The notes under the pieces are model-generated. The model did not search any database. It was not told the DNA's origin and worked only from the letters and a program-made list of their open reading frames with translations. A stretch of 64,000 nt of DNA from NCBI GenBank assembly GCA_028564705.1, contig JAPXFQ010002701.1, positions 1,697,001 to 1,761,000 of the forward strand, in the 5' to 3' direction. The stretch comes from Apricaphanius iberus (lineage: Eukaryota; Chordata; Actinopteri; Cyprinodontiformes; Aphaniidae). This document shows, in pieces, positions 22,621 to 34,940 of the stretch. The translations under genes were made by a program, and so were the position numbers. The first letter of the stretch is position 1. Each line of letters starts with the position of its first letter.

Positions 22621-22959
22621 CAGGCAGGATGCTGAAAAAGCAGATCATCCAGTTTTTTAAAATAAATCAGTAAAGACAGATTTCTTTTTTTTTTTAAGAT
22701 AAAAATCACATACAGACCTGTGCAAATACTGGGCATGTGCGAAAAGACGAACGGAACACGCGTATAATCTAGGTGACGCCAGCGCCTACATAATATATAC
22801 AAGAAGCTCTACAGCAGAGTACATATCTGCTTGTCCCGTTAACCGAAGAGAATAATAGCTGCTCAGAAGAAGAGAGAGTTTTTGGTGTGGACAGACGACT
22901 AGATCAATTTATTACTCTTCGCTTTTGTCTTTGTCTGTAGTGTTGTATTGTTATTGACG

Positions 22960-23172
22960 CAGCATTCATTGACGTCACTTCCTTTCATTATCCGGGGAAG
23001 CTGTCCACACTTGCTTGTTTAGCCGTTGAATTAAGATTTACACGGCTCTCTTACCCGGCTAATAGTTATCCGACCACAGACCTTAAACAACGCCGGGTTA
23101 GTGTGGACGATAGGGGGGTGTAGACTAAATAATTATACGTTTAAGGCATTAGCCGGCTTAGTGTGGACGTGG
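22960..23172. mobile_element. PIF/Harbinger-like element end
   Basis: The right terminus TTAGTGTGGACGTGGCC is the same type as the end of the 4944-5370 MITE. Internal repeats GCCGGGTTAGTGTGGACG and GCCGGCTTAGTGTGGACG, plus inverted CTGTCCACACTTG, support a transposon end with subterminal repeats. A perfect CRE, TGACGTCA (22970-22977), followed by CTTCCT lies inside. The left terminus is not identified. Confidence 0.5.
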
Positions 23173-24163
23173 CCTATGGAGGAGTTAAAGTTTCTTGATC
23201 ACAAGTGATGGTAGAATGTATAGGAAGACTGATAAATTGAGAGCCTCTGTTGTAACCACTACTCCGGCCTGTTGTGTTCAAGAAAGAGATGAGCTAACAA
23301 CTAAAGGTTTTGATTTAGCAGTTGAGCTATCAATAGATATCTCAACTAGAACAAGATTCCAAAAGGAATTGCAATTAGCTTTGTCAAATAGATGCCCTTG
23401 ATGTCCATAAAAAGTTGAGAAAACTCATAAAAGGTGGTTAGAACATTGAGATGACAAAAATGAATACTGATGAACGTTTGGCTTAATCACAAGTGATTCT
23501 GTCACCACTATATTAAAAAATACTAGCATAATTGTATGTTCTCCTACTGTCTTGTAGTCCTAAAACTCCCAATGGATGGTGGGTACCATTGTTTCTCAGC
23601 CTCCGGTCAGATTGCTTTATGCATTCTGGTGCCACATTTTCTGATCATCACCTTCCAATGTCGGCCCACTGCCCAGATCAGCATGGACACACTGGCTATT
23701 TGACTTTCATGCAATTTGCACAAACACCCACCTTGAGTAGTCATTTTGATGAATCTGAAACCAGTCTTTGCTTCTATCATTAATCTATGAGCCATGGATA
23801 TAAATGACCATGTTTTTGGTCCACTGACTTTTTAGTCTAGAACTAATTTGGTGGGTCCTGCCCACTGCACCCTTGGTTCAAAAGATACATGTACAGTGTC
23901 TAGAAAAAGCAATTATACCTTTTTAATATGTATACATTTTGTCATGCTAAACAATAAACTTTATTTTGTTTTATTTCTTTTTTAACTCATATTCTTCAGT
24001 CATTAGCTTCTTCATAACCGTTGGAACATATCCCACAATTGGTGATCAGTTCTCTATAAAGACTCCTGGAAGAGCCTTGAAAAACGACAGTTATTATACC
24101 ATCTAATATCACTTCAGCATCATTAAATTAAATTGAATTGAACTGAAAATGATAGATGATTTT
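23173..24163. other. Unassigned intronic sequence
   Basis: A 68-codon frame at 23195-23401 has no recognisable motif. Near 23895-23950, CAGTGTCTAGAAAAAGCAAT and ATACATTTTGTCATGC weakly recall a Tc1-like end. Nothing else is supported. Confidence 0.35.
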
Positions 24164-24322
24164 AGATCCATCCATTGTCTATGCTTGCTTATTCTTGTAG
24201 GGTCATGAAGTGAGATGATTCTGATCTCCTTTGGACCTTGAGTAAGAGGCTGGGACACCCTGGACAGGTAGTCAGTCCATCACAGGGCAATACTGAGACA
24301 CATAGAACAAACAATTGTGTGT
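24164..24322 (-). repeat. LINE 3' tail (Rex3/RTE-like), inverted
   Basis: GATCCATCCATTGTCTATGC, then GGGACACCCTGGACAGG and CAGTCCATCACAGGGCAA, follow in order the complement of a common fish LINE 3' end whose tail is a GATG/GGAT tandem repeat. The copy is 5'-truncated, with no reverse transcriptase. Assignment to Rex3/RTE is from memory; another LINE or a SINE sharing the tail is possible. Confidence 0.55.
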
Positions 24323-25799
24323 GGGTTTTTTGGGGGGATAATTTATAACATAAAAATGTAAGTGTTATGCATTTTCTGTAATGTCTCTTTAATCTTATGC
24401 CCCGTTAATATAGTCAGACCCCAAATATTGCCTTTAAACCAACGCTAATTAGTAAATAATTAATTCTTGGTATATATACAGCTGTTGTATGAAGGCTTTT
24501 GGGGCTAATAGCCACTATAATTTTAGGCATTTAAAAGATAATTCATTTCTATTTTCTTTTATTCCAACACATTAACTTTGGAACCTGAGTGCTTGTAGTG
24601 TTTTTAATAAACTCTGATACTAGTTGCCATTGTCACCAGATAATCAGTGTTTTTCACATTACCTGTCAGTGTGTAATGATAATGATTTGTGGGATTAGTG
24701 TACACACAAGCAAAATATCTGAGTGGATCTGCGTGGGCACAGCTCATGATGGCTTACTTGAACAGTAGTTTGTTGTAGTGTTGTGAGCGTTTTTCTTTTT
24801 CCACTTTATCAAGGTTAAAGCGAAAATGTGTGAAGGGTTCATCCATGTGTTATAAAGTGTTGAAAATTATACTGGATAATCCTACCTAAAATATACTTGT
24901 TTTAAATATAAATTACACGCTTTGTCTTGGATTTGCTACAGAACAACGTGACATTATCGTTTTCCCCATCAGTACATGGGTTTTTGTAGATCCAAATGTA
25001 ATGTATAATTTAAAAACCGTGATGTGGTCTAGATGAGGAGAAATTAAAAGAATAAAATACTATTTCAAATGGCTGTTTGGACACCAAGAAAAGTGATCTT
25101 CAAGAGAAATTGGTTGTTTGAAAAAAAAAAAAAAAAGTTTAGTTTCACAGCCAAATTCAAGTGTCCAACCTGTTGCCTGATCATATGAACCAAGCTCTTT
25201 GAGACAATAAGCAGACAGTCATTTTAGAGTTCACTTCAAGAGAGTTATAATGAATTCTCTTCTTTTAGGAACTCAAGATATACATAAGGTCTGAAGAACT
25301 CAGAATTTTTAAAGAAATTATACGGCTGACATAATTGGCATGATAAACAAGATAGGGCGTATTATGCACTTTGTTAATCATCTGACTGAGTGTATATATA
25401 AAGTGAAAAGAGCGGTCCCAAAACACAGTCTTGGGGTACTCCACATATTAGATCAGTAGACTCTGAGATAAGGTGGGTTTCTTCACCACATTCTGGTAGC
25501 AAAATCGAAAAAGAAATGTAGAAATGAACACTGCAGAGTCGCTGTGTGAGAGAGACATTTACACATGTGCTTTATTAGTTGTTCATAATGTCGCACTCAA
25601 ATGCATGTTGAGTGATGATATTATAACCAATTTTGTTTCGCTGCTCCCTTTCTCTGGATTTTTCCACAATGTAACAGGACAAAGATGGATTCAAAGGGTT
25701 AGTGGTGTTTGTGTTCATCCGTGTATGAATCTCGCCATGTTTGCTTTGGTCTTGATCTATACCGGGCTCGGCTGAAAGAGGATGAACTTAAAAGAGTCT
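24323..25799. other. AT-rich unassigned intronic sequence
   Basis: Contains an A run at about 25121-25136. No gene, RNA or mobile element is recognised. Confidence 0.4.
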
Positions 25800-26439
25800 A
25801 TCTGTGTGATGTGTTCTCTCTATCAGCAGAAAGATGACGTCTCCACCGTGTTTCACCGCCTCACCTTCATCACTGTCTTTCATCGCCGCTGCCAGCCCCC
25901 ACTGTTCTCTGAAAGTTGCGTGCAGGAGAAAGATAGAAACAGGGAGACATAAAGAGAATGTGTGCTGGGAGGAGAAGGTGCACGCTGCAGCGTTGATGGC
26001 ACTTCTTAAGGCGGCGCATGTCCTAGCTTTGATACAGTACAAGAGTGCTGGAAGACTGCGATGAATAAAAAGACAGTGCTCCGTTTGAGAGAGGAGGTTC
26101 ACGGCGCTCCCGTGTAAGCTCGCTCTGGGAGGGATTCTGTCTCGAGGAGAGGCTTGAATATTTTTTTCAAGGCCTCTAGTGTTTTTCGTTGCCTCCAGAG
26201 GCAGCTTTGCTGGTTGCAGGTGTGTGTGCGCGCTCGTGTGAGCATTTGTGTTTCCCTGAGTTTGTGTACCTGGAGCATGTGGGAACAAACTCTGTAAGCA
26301 CTATAAATGAGCAGTTTCCTTATCATCAATCCCACCTTTCACGCTGTTGTGAGCTTTAATATAACAGATACCCACAAACACTCAGAGGGTCACACACATG
26401 CATGCTTGAACCTATGTACACACAGGCGTACTACCACGT
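25800..26439. other. GC-richer unassigned sequence
   Basis: This stretch yields the longest minus-strand open frame of the area (166 codons, 25788-26288), but its composition is Ser/His/Thr/Leu-rich with no domain and no splice context. It appears unique and could be conserved intronic DNA. Confidence 0.35.
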
Positions 26440-27250
26440 CGGCTCCCCTTCCTCGGAACTGTCACAGTTGAGGAGCACTTGCTTCAAAGGCAGCTGTCTC
26501 TCATCTCGCTTTATCTCCATCATCTTTTCCGCGGTTACTTTTCTCGCCTCTGTCACTTCACACGTTTTGTTTTTGGTTTTTTATTTCTTATTCCCCTGTT
26601 TTTCTTTCTTTGTTCCCCACCTTCTCCCTTTCTCACCTTCGCCTTTGTCTGCTCTACTTACCTGCAAGCAAGAATCTCCACCAGAAAAGGGAGGCTTTCT
26701 TTTTTTAATATTATTATTATTATTATTTTATATTCCTCTTCCATTTCTGGAGAGTTCACTTTTTTTGAAATGTAGCCTCTTAAGGATCCATATCACAGGT
26801 TATTCTGTGTCCAATGTGCACAAAGCTGAGTCCAGCCCCCACCCAATCCATCAGACAGCAGCAGCCAGCCTCACAGACTCCTGCTTCATTTCTCATAAAT
26901 TAGTCTTACCTCTCGCACACACTTTGCTTTTGTTTCTTGCTCTTACTCATTCCATTCTCCCCATGCCCTCTCCCGCCTTCCATCTCTCTGTGGTCCTCAC
27001 ATTTCATTTTTCTTCCTACAAATGCCACACTGCAGTCCCTTAAGAAATGTCATTTCTGTCTTCTCCTTTTGTTCTGTAATTTCTCCATGTCCCTCCTTTT
27101 CTCTTGGGAATCCATTTATCGTTTGCTGTTCTTCTGTCCCCAGCTCTCTGATCTCTCTGTCTCAGTCTTCCTCTCTATGTGTGTCTCTCTGTCGTTGTCT
27201 CCCGGCACTCAACTGCTCTATTTTTCTCTTTTTTTGTCTTTTTTCACCCC
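26440..27250 (+). repeat. Pyrimidine-rich low-complexity tract
   Basis: Roughly 800 bases are dominated by C and T on the + strand (TTCTTTGTTCCCCACC, CTCTCTGTCTCAGTC and similar). An ATT triplet run lies at about 26708-26729. The bias creates 213- and 106-codon frames rich in Leu, Phe and Ser that are not considered genes. Confidence 0.5.
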
Positions 27251-27779
27251 CAATTGAATTAATTCAATCCAGTTCTAAAATGTGATATATTCTGTCTTTG
27301 GTGATGTAATTTTTCTAAACTGTGTTGTTAATAACAGCAATATTTAGAACAAATGAGTGTAGAAAGGACTTTGGAGAACCCTGCAGAGGGCAATAGGTGG
27401 GATGAGCTCATGTTGGGGGTTTTTATGTCTGGGTGCCACTGGCTCACCTGCAGTGCACTTGGATCCAAGATTTGGTTAGAAATTCATTAAAGTCAAACAT
27501 TAAAAATCATGCATTACAGGTTAGCTTGTCAGCAGTGCACTGTTTTCATCAAACCTGAATATACCACTTTGTCCAATGGCATGAAGAAGTATAGTGGGAA
27601 AGTTGTCCAAACCAACCTGGCTTTGCATGAAAACTTAAACCCTAAATCACAGTTAATATAACTAGGCTGAAAGTTTTTGTTTTCCACATATGGCTAGGTT
27701 GATTTAGATTGCTTTTTTCCCTTAATAAATTGAAAATAGCTTGAAAAATGCTTTTTCTATTTACTCAGATTATTCTTTA
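27251..27779. other. Unassigned intronic sequence
   Basis: No gene, RNA or mobile element is recognised. Confidence 0.4.
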
Positions 27780-28270
27780 CCCTGGAAATCCTGAGGTCTC
27801 GCGAGAGCACAATTTGAATTTTCTTTGCAAGACACTTTGGCATCAAGCAATGATCCACGATCTACTGCATTACGTGAGCAGTTGGGGGAACCAATCAAAT
27901 CGGTGTATCTGATGTAGGCGGGCCAGAGGCGAACTAAACTGATGATGACAGCGCTGCGACGTCCGGAATCATTTAGTAAACATTGAAAGATGGCTACAGA
28001 TGAACACCAGTTGTTTGAAACTGCTTTGGCCGCTACAATCAATGAGTTAGACTTGATTTTTCATCTAAAAGACGAACAAAAACCGCACTTAAATCGTTCC
28101 TTTGCAAGAAGGACGTTTTTGCTGTTTTGCCGACTGGATAAGGCAAGAGTTTAATCTACCAGTTAGCTCGGCTGGTAGCTACGCTATCGCGCTCAGGTTC
28201 CATATTTGTTTGGCTTTTCGTCCCATCCACATTTAGTCTCAAGAAAGATGCTGACAATTAAGGCAGATTA
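27780..28270 (+). pseudogene. RecQ-like helicase 5' fragment, broken
   Basis: An ATG at 27990 opens MATDEHQLFETALAATINEL, and LDLIFHLKDEQK follows. The next segment is out of frame by one base and reads ALKSFLCKKDVFAVLPTG, then a stop codon, then GKSLIYQL. This is the Q-motif/Walker A region (motif I) of the RecQ-like helicases that occur as multicopy, transposon-associated genes in fish. A frameshift near 28081 and the TAA inside the Walker A loop inactivate it. Only about the first 65 to 80 codons are present; no DEAH box follows. The 200 bases upstream are CpG-containing with a CCAATCA box and a GGCGGG box, so the 5' end may include its promoter. Confidence 0.55.
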
Positions 28271-28483
28271 ACTCTATTCAGTGAGTAACTACTTCTAAAG
28301 CACAATTAGACATCGGCACATAAATGGCTTTTCACTCAACTCTCAGTTACATCTTTATACATATGTCAAAATTGCATTTTCAGAAACATTTGCTCAGAGG
28401 ATAAGTTATTGATTCTTCATGTAGATGTAGTCACATGACAACATCAAAATTTCTTTGGCAGTCACTTATACACAGCTGACTCA

Positions 28484-29088
28484 GGCCGTTTTCACATGTG
28501 TGGCCGTACCAGAAAACGGCCAGAGAAAATGCTAATTTTTTCTGTTCACATGGCACGGATCTCTGCCCGTATTGCGATCCAGTCTTTTACTACAAATAAA
28601 CAGCAGGTGGCGGTATACAAATAAGTCTTAGTTCTCCAACAAACAAGGGAGTGAGAAGTACCGACGTCATAAAACGAGCGACAGCCTAGAATGTAAACAA
28701 ACTGGTCTACTGGTCAGCTGCTACCTGAAGCCATCTACAGGGTGAGTGTTGTAGTAAACCCGCCGTTTTGTAACCTGCTGTGTTGCTGTGGGATGCTTGA
28801 ATCGCGTTGTTTTGGTATTTGTATGGTCGCGAGGTGATTCTGTAATTTCGGCCGGCGGTGTCGTCATTTCCGCATGGAGCGCGTCTATTGTCTTGAGTAC
28901 GGCCAGAGTACGGGTTGTGTTCACATGGTACGTGGCCGCTCGTACCTGGACTCGGATACTACCTCCAAGGCAGGTCTCTCTGGCCGTATTCTGGCACGGT
29001 ACAGTCTGTGTTCACATGGTACGAAATAAGTGGATTTTGACCAAATACCGTACCCGAGTACGGACTCCCGTACCATGTGAAAGCGCCC
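28484..29088. mobile_element. Harbinger-like MITE with repeated subterminal motif
   Basis: The ends GGCCGTTTTCACATG and the complement of CATGTGAAAGCGCCC agree at about 12 of 15 positions and are flanked by TCA on both sides (28481-28483, 29089-29091). The word TTCACATGGTACG or a near variant recurs at 28553, 28919, 29010 and, inverted, at 29069. A CRE-like CGACGTCA (28662-28669) lies before a possible 5'UTR and splice donor (ACAGGGTGAGT). No transposase is present. The three-base duplication favours PIF/Harbinger, although TCA is not the canonical TWA. Confidence 0.55.
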
Positions 29089-29091
29089 TCA

Positions 29092-31554
29092 ATGTTTGAA
29101 GGGGAAGTCTGCAGAGATCGCCTGCAGACTTTGAAAAGTTACTAAAAACTGCTAAAACCGCAGGAACCAACAGAAAAGGGTTCAGACTTAACGTCTGACT
29201 TTTAAAAATTGTAGTATAACTTCAAACGAGAAACGGGTAATAGACTCTTCACGATCAGTATAGGATCAAATGAAAGGTCTTAAGGTTTTGTTTCCATCAA
29301 AACTTTGCTGCATAGTTTTTTTGTGATAATCCATAATATCTAAACAAATTAAGTTCCTCGCTTGTGGGACTGTCGTTCCATGGAAGAGTTTTATTTTGTT
29401 GGTTGCAGTCTACTACTTAACCACTAGATGTCACTTAAAAGTAATGATGGTTGCTTGATCTCAAACTTTTAGTCCCAAAAATCAATATGTCATATTGTGA
29501 TATGTAGCTAACCTATTGAAGAAGTTGACTTCCTAGTATTTCACATATATTGACATGGTCTTTTGAATTATATTAAAAAAAACAAAAAAAACATAATAAC
29601 GACTCTCGGTGATTTTAGGTCACAAAATATAGTTTTACTGGAAGATAAGTAAAATAAGTAGTAGTTAGTGAAAGTTGGACCGTTCTGCAATGTTGACCTT
29701 GAATTTGTCCAGCCAATGTCAATATCACTGCCAGAGTTTTGATCAGTTTAAACATGGATGCTAAAAACATTGCTTCAGATACCGTTTTGAAGGGTGTTCA
29801 AATGGAAAACTAGAACTGTGAGCCACATACTGCAGTGGGACTATTGTTGCAACACCAACAAGGGCTGCAACTTTTGTTTTTAAACGAAAAACAGGCAAAA
29901 AAAAGTTTTGTTTTTTCTCTCTCTGGAGTTTTGCTTGTCAGGATCTTGGTCCACTTTGCGTAACCAGCAAGCAGAAAAGTCATTTTAACCCACAGCAGCT
30001 GTCAGTTATCTTCTCCCTCTATTATTTATGAGGTAATCCATGGCGCAGACAGGCACCGAGCCCCAGGTTGGGTGGTTCACATAAAATTGGTGAGATGTAT
30101 CACAAAAATTCAATGCATCAAATGTGATTCTGGTTCTTCTGTGCAGCGTAAACCATCTCACACATGCTCCCAAGTGGTCAAAGAACCAATTTGTTAGGCC
30201 ACTGACAACCGACGAACCGGCTATATGAGAACACACAGGCCTTATCTTAGATGCTAAAACACATTTGTCAGGTTTGTGTTTGAGACCACAGTTATTTATG
30301 CTCAGGTGAGCCTTATCTTCTTTTTCAGTTTTGAACTGTTGATCCCAGATCAGAGCACCAATTTTATATGCTGTATTTTGAGCATTTCATGCCTTTCATC
30401 AGTTGTCTGTACTGCCATTGGTGATTTTAAGGTTTTGCCATCTTGTGGACCGTGTACTTGCGTTGGAAGAAAAACTTGCATCAACCTCTATACCATGCCT
30501 CATCTCTTCCTTTCTTTGAGCTCATCTTCCTCAAACCAGAAGTGACCCTTTCCTGGTGGATCTCAGCACGGAGATTCCACTTGAGAACATTTCTCTGGTG
30601 TCCAGACGTGCAGGCGCTTGTGTTCCATCAAAATGCTAATAATATCATCCTGCAATATCCACAGCAATATTATTGTAGTGCTAATTGGAGAAAAAAAAAT
30701 GTTGATGGGTGCACCTGCCCACTTCACTACTCAATTATTTTTAATTACAATGGCTGTAATAAAAGGGAACAAAATGTGTAATGATCAATGTTTCGTCAGT
30801 GAGGTGACAGTTCTGCTCTTATTGGCTGCAGCACAGCCATGTGTGGCTCATTTAGATGGCAGGGAGATACTTGCTTCAGTCTGCCGGCGCTAAGTGAATA
30901 TGGGCTCTCAGGAGAGAGTCTTCTTTTTCTTTGGTTTTATGCGGCATGATTTATTCATCACACCACGTCTTTCGAAGTAGTCTTTGGGCAGTTCACATGT
31001 GCTGGTATGTGCGCTGAGCTTAAGAAGTTCGCTGTTTCATAGTGTGAGGAGAAAAGAGAGTGATGAAGTTCAAAAAAATAAAAGCAAATTGAGAAGTTCA
31101 AATAAAACACAAAATCTAGGTGTTGAAGAAGATTTGTAAAGCTAAGTTGAAGATAAATTTGTCTGTTTGAAAGAGCGACTGCCTTCCGAGTTCTCAAAGT
31201 AACTTTTTTTGCAGCAGTTAGCTGGAGCAACGGGGTAATTAAAAGCTTTTGGGGAGTTTTTCCTTGTATGTGTCAGTTTGTCTAGCTTCCGTCAGTGTGA
31301 TAATGTTTGCTGGCTATTGCCCGCAGGGACTGCTCCATCTTATTAACTTGTCTTGAGAGAAGGGGCTGCCGTGCAGCCTGCAGAAAGAACTCTTAACTCC
31401 TACGCAGACTTCTTTTGCCCTAAACACTCGCTGCTCACTACGTCCTTTTGATCGTGTGAAGTTGCATATCATCCTGACACCAAGAAGTGAAATACTTTAA
31501 TAGATTAGAGACATTTAAAATTGTAATAGCTGTGTGGTGAACCATATAAAAAGT
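29092..31554. other. Unassigned intronic sequence
   Basis: Short frames at 30276-30893 and elsewhere have no motif. The segment 30780-30960 is non-repetitive and enhancer-like in texture. No RNA gene or transposon is recognised. Confidence 0.4.
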
Positions 31555-32400
31555 GCCTTTCAAAATTATTCACAACCCTTAAAATTTGTGTTTCATGTTT
31601 TGCACTAAGAGTATATCTCTAACATTTTTGCTCATTCTTCTCTGCAAAATAGTGGCACATATTCTGAATTGGGTTTAGGCCCAGACTTTGACTAGGCCAT
31701 TCTAAATAAATGTGCATGCTTTGAACTTAAGCTCTCATTGTAGCTCTGACTGTCAGTCTGTTCCCATCAAGCCTGATCACCTTCTGCTGAAGAAAAGCAT
31801 CCACACAGGTTGAAGCTGCCAGAAATGGTGTGTTCAGGGTGCTGTGCAGTGTTTGTTTTCTGCCAAACGCTGTGTTTTGAATGTCTACCATCATTATGCA
31901 CTTTTTTCTTTTAGCACACCTGTATTATAAAACGACTTATGGCTTTTTGTTGACAATGGCTTTCTTTTTGGATTTCTTAACATTTTTCCCACCTTAGTCG
32001 TGGAGCTATCCAGCTCCTCCAGAGTTCCCATGGGCCTCCTGGCTACGTCTTTGAATAATATTCTCCTTGGCTGCCAAGTTTTTGCAGGTCTGCAGTCGTG
32101 CAATGCTCTTTTTCCATTTTCACATCATGGATTATTGAGAGATGTTCAAAGCTTGCAATATTATTTTGTAACCCTACCAGACACAGGGGATGAATATATT
32201 TACATATTAGGTGACTCTTGCAGCTATGATTTGGAATTTTTTGTTTTATTTGGGGTTATCCAGAGAAAGAGAGCCTAATTCAAATCCATTTCACACATTA
32301 GATTTTTATTTGTTAAAAAGATAAAATATGTAATTGTATTTCCACTTTCCAAGTATGCACTACTCTGTATCAGTGTGTCTAATATAATATTCATTAAATA
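31555..32400 (-). mobile_element. Decayed Tc1-like transposon, minus strand
   Basis: Ordered phrases match the reverse of the fish Tc1 family with TTCACAACCCTTAAAATTTG at one end, then TTTAGGCCCAGACTTTGACT, GGAGCTATCCAGCTCCTCCA and CCATGGGCCTCCTGGCTACG. Distal phrases near 32280-32370 correspond to the opposite terminal region. The transposase is degraded beyond any useful frame. Confidence 0.6.
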
Positions 32401-33289
32401 AAATAAAGGTTTGAGTTGTAATATGACAAAATAAGAGGTTTGAGAGGTGTGAATAGTTTTTCAAGACATTCTGTCTGGTGTGTGGCTACATTTGGCATCT
32501 GAATGATGCTGTTATGTAGTGAAACAGGGTTGTAATAACCTGTAAATCTGTTCACCAACTCTGTAAACCACTTTATGCTTAGAGCCTGTTTTGATTCAGT
32601 ACCAAAGTCTGTTAGATCTATCAATTTCTGCAGTCAGCCTACAGCTGAACATAATGTTTATGGTGTTTATCTGATATTACTGTTGCTCTCAATCGCTCAC
32701 ATTTTGCGGTAAAAGGACGCTTTTAAAGGTGCACTTTTACTTCCTATAAGCTCTTGTCAGCTGGTTGAAGGTAAAATGAAGGGTATTGACACACACCGAC
32801 AACACAGGACAAACACATTAAGTGTGTGGGTGTCAGTACTAACATGCTACAGGTACAGGAAAGTTCACCATACAGCCAAGCCAGCAAGTACATCTCTTCT
32901 GATTCCATAGGATTAAAGAAAGCAGAGATGTGTTGAGAATTGCTGCCCTACTGGCTTCCAGATGTGTGTTAACACAAAAGCACGTCAGCATTGCAGCTGT
33001 AGAAAAAAGTTGTTGCCGCTCATCATTCTGGAAAAGTCTAAAGATATTTCTAAATAATTTGAAGTCAATTGTTCTACAGGAAGAAATAAAAAAAGGCGTT
33101 CAAGACAGCAGCAGGTGTTCCTAGGAGACACAAGAAAGTTGATTCCAAAGTTAGAGAGTAAAAGTTCCAGAGGAATTGCATGCCCTATAACATACTGATT
33201 TTGTATGTTAAATGTAAAAAAAATTGTGACGGGGCAAAAAGAAAATGACAACTATGGCTGGTTACAACAACTTGTTTTTCTAAAAAGAT
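32401..33289. other. Unassigned intronic sequence
   Basis: No gene, RNA or mobile element is recognised. Confidence 0.4.
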
Positions 33290-33470
33290 TATCACACTGG
33301 GGCTTATGTTTGCAAATTTGCATTGATATGGACCAGAAGGCTTCTAGAAACCAATGAGACCAAAGTTGAGGCAGAGGTTCATGTAAGGTAAACCAAACAC
33401 AATATATCAGCACAAGCAAATGTCCACAAATCTGAATGAAATACAATAATAAGAGGAATGTGTGCAAACT
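33290..33470 (+). mobile_element. Possible Tc1-like scrap
   Basis: The phrase GAAACCAATGAGACCAAAGT recalls the transposase region just after the first catalytic Asp of several fish Tc1 families. The surrounding bases are too diverged to confirm. Confidence 0.3.
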
Positions 33471-34599
33471 CCTCTACAATGATATGCAAGACAAAGTCAT
33501 GCAGACTACTTAAAGATATTCCTTGAATAATGTGCTGTACTTTATTTTTTGGTATGACTTAATTGACCGTTTTTTTCCCAACGTCTCTACAGCGGCCTAT
33601 GACCAAAATCTCTAAATTAACCATCCACTTTCCGTCTGCCCATTACGCTTTCTTATTTTTACTACGTGGCAGATTTAGCATTGTTTTTTTATGTGGCTAT
33701 ATTTCACTGTGCCACATCTAATAAAGCACAAAATTATGTGTCGCTCTCGTTAAAGCGGCATTCTCATGAGCAGCAGGAAGACAAATGGTAGGTGTCTGCA
33801 GCAAAGCCTGTCAAATTTTTGCTCAAGAGAACTCATTTTTATAACCAGCTACATGAAAAAGAACATTGAATATGAACAAGCAAAATGTAAGAGAAAAACC
33901 CAAAATCAAGCTCTCTCACAGCTGTTTACTAAATGTGGAGCCGAGTCTGCATCGGGCTAAAAAAAATCAATCTTAAAAAGATTTACTGAATGTAGACAAA
34001 TTAGCCGGCATAAATTAGGCAGTGCATACTCATTATGCCTATCTCTCAGTGGAATTCAGCACACACTGCAGTGTCTTTATCGTTTAAATGCACTATCATA
34101 AATGTAATCATGTGTTTTATCCAGAAGCCTCTGATGCAATAAAGACTGTCTCTAACTATTGTGTTGTAAATGTGTACTCAACTACTAAGGAATGCTGGTG
34201 TTTATAATCGAAGTGGGAATATTTTTTTTTTTTTTAGTTAACCTCAGTTTGAGTGTATTTGTTTATCTGTTATTGTCCTGTCTTTCATGCATCAATAGGT
34301 GGATTATCATACATTCCTATTTGTAATTGAAGGACAGGTTAGACAAGAGGATAATTAAAATAGTGTATGTCGCTACTCCATTTATTTTCTGTTGCCGTGT
34401 AGATGCAAGGCTCGCTGTGTTTCTCTGCCCTCCTTTGTCCTCCAAGTTAATATTGTTGATGTGGCACTTACTGAGGACACACAGCACAGACTTGCTGACA
34501 AACACAGACTTTCGCTCCAGCATATGTGCACAGTTATGGAAGAATTTGTTTTGCAAAAGTAGACACAGCACAGATGTGCACTTAATACACAGAGAATTG
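33471..34599. other. Unassigned intronic sequence
   Basis: Contains a T run near 34219-34236. No gene or transposon is recognised. Confidence 0.4.
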
Positions 34600-34940
34600 T
34601 CGGTATTTAGCTTTTAAAAGCTATTTCAATTCCATTCTAACTTGTGGGCACCGAAGGCCATGCTGCTGCAATTTCCTTCTAGATTAATATTTATTTTTTT
34701 ATATTTAAATTACACATGATTACATTAGGTGGGAAAGAATGATCCTCTCTCACCGACATTCACGTCCTTGTCAGCTCTTTGCAACTTATCTCTACTACTC
34801 AATGAACAGACGGTCAAGTTGGCCGCCACATTGAGTTTAATTAGCTGCCCCTAAATTTGGAGTGCACTCGGCGCTCTGATCATCGCTGCAGTGCTGACGT
34901 TAGATTTTTCTTCTATGCGGATGGTCATGTGAAGAGACGC
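34600..34940. promoter_or_regulatory. Candidate conserved non-coding block
   Basis: Non-repetitive DNA with homeodomain-type TTAATTAG (TTTAATTAGCTGCC) and TAGATTAATATTTA cores, next to CpG-bearing GCACTCGGCGCTCTGATC. The case for an enhancer is compositional only. Confidence 0.25.

Noticed and set aside
25788..26288. 166-codon open frame on the minus strand
   Set aside because: No recognisable domain, no promoter or splice structure; a frame of this size is expected by chance in a GC-richer stretch.
26402..27043. 213-codon open frame, the longest on the + strand
   Set aside because: It lies wholly in a pyrimidine-rich tract, its product is Leu/Phe/Ser/Pro low complexity, and it shows no domain or splice context.
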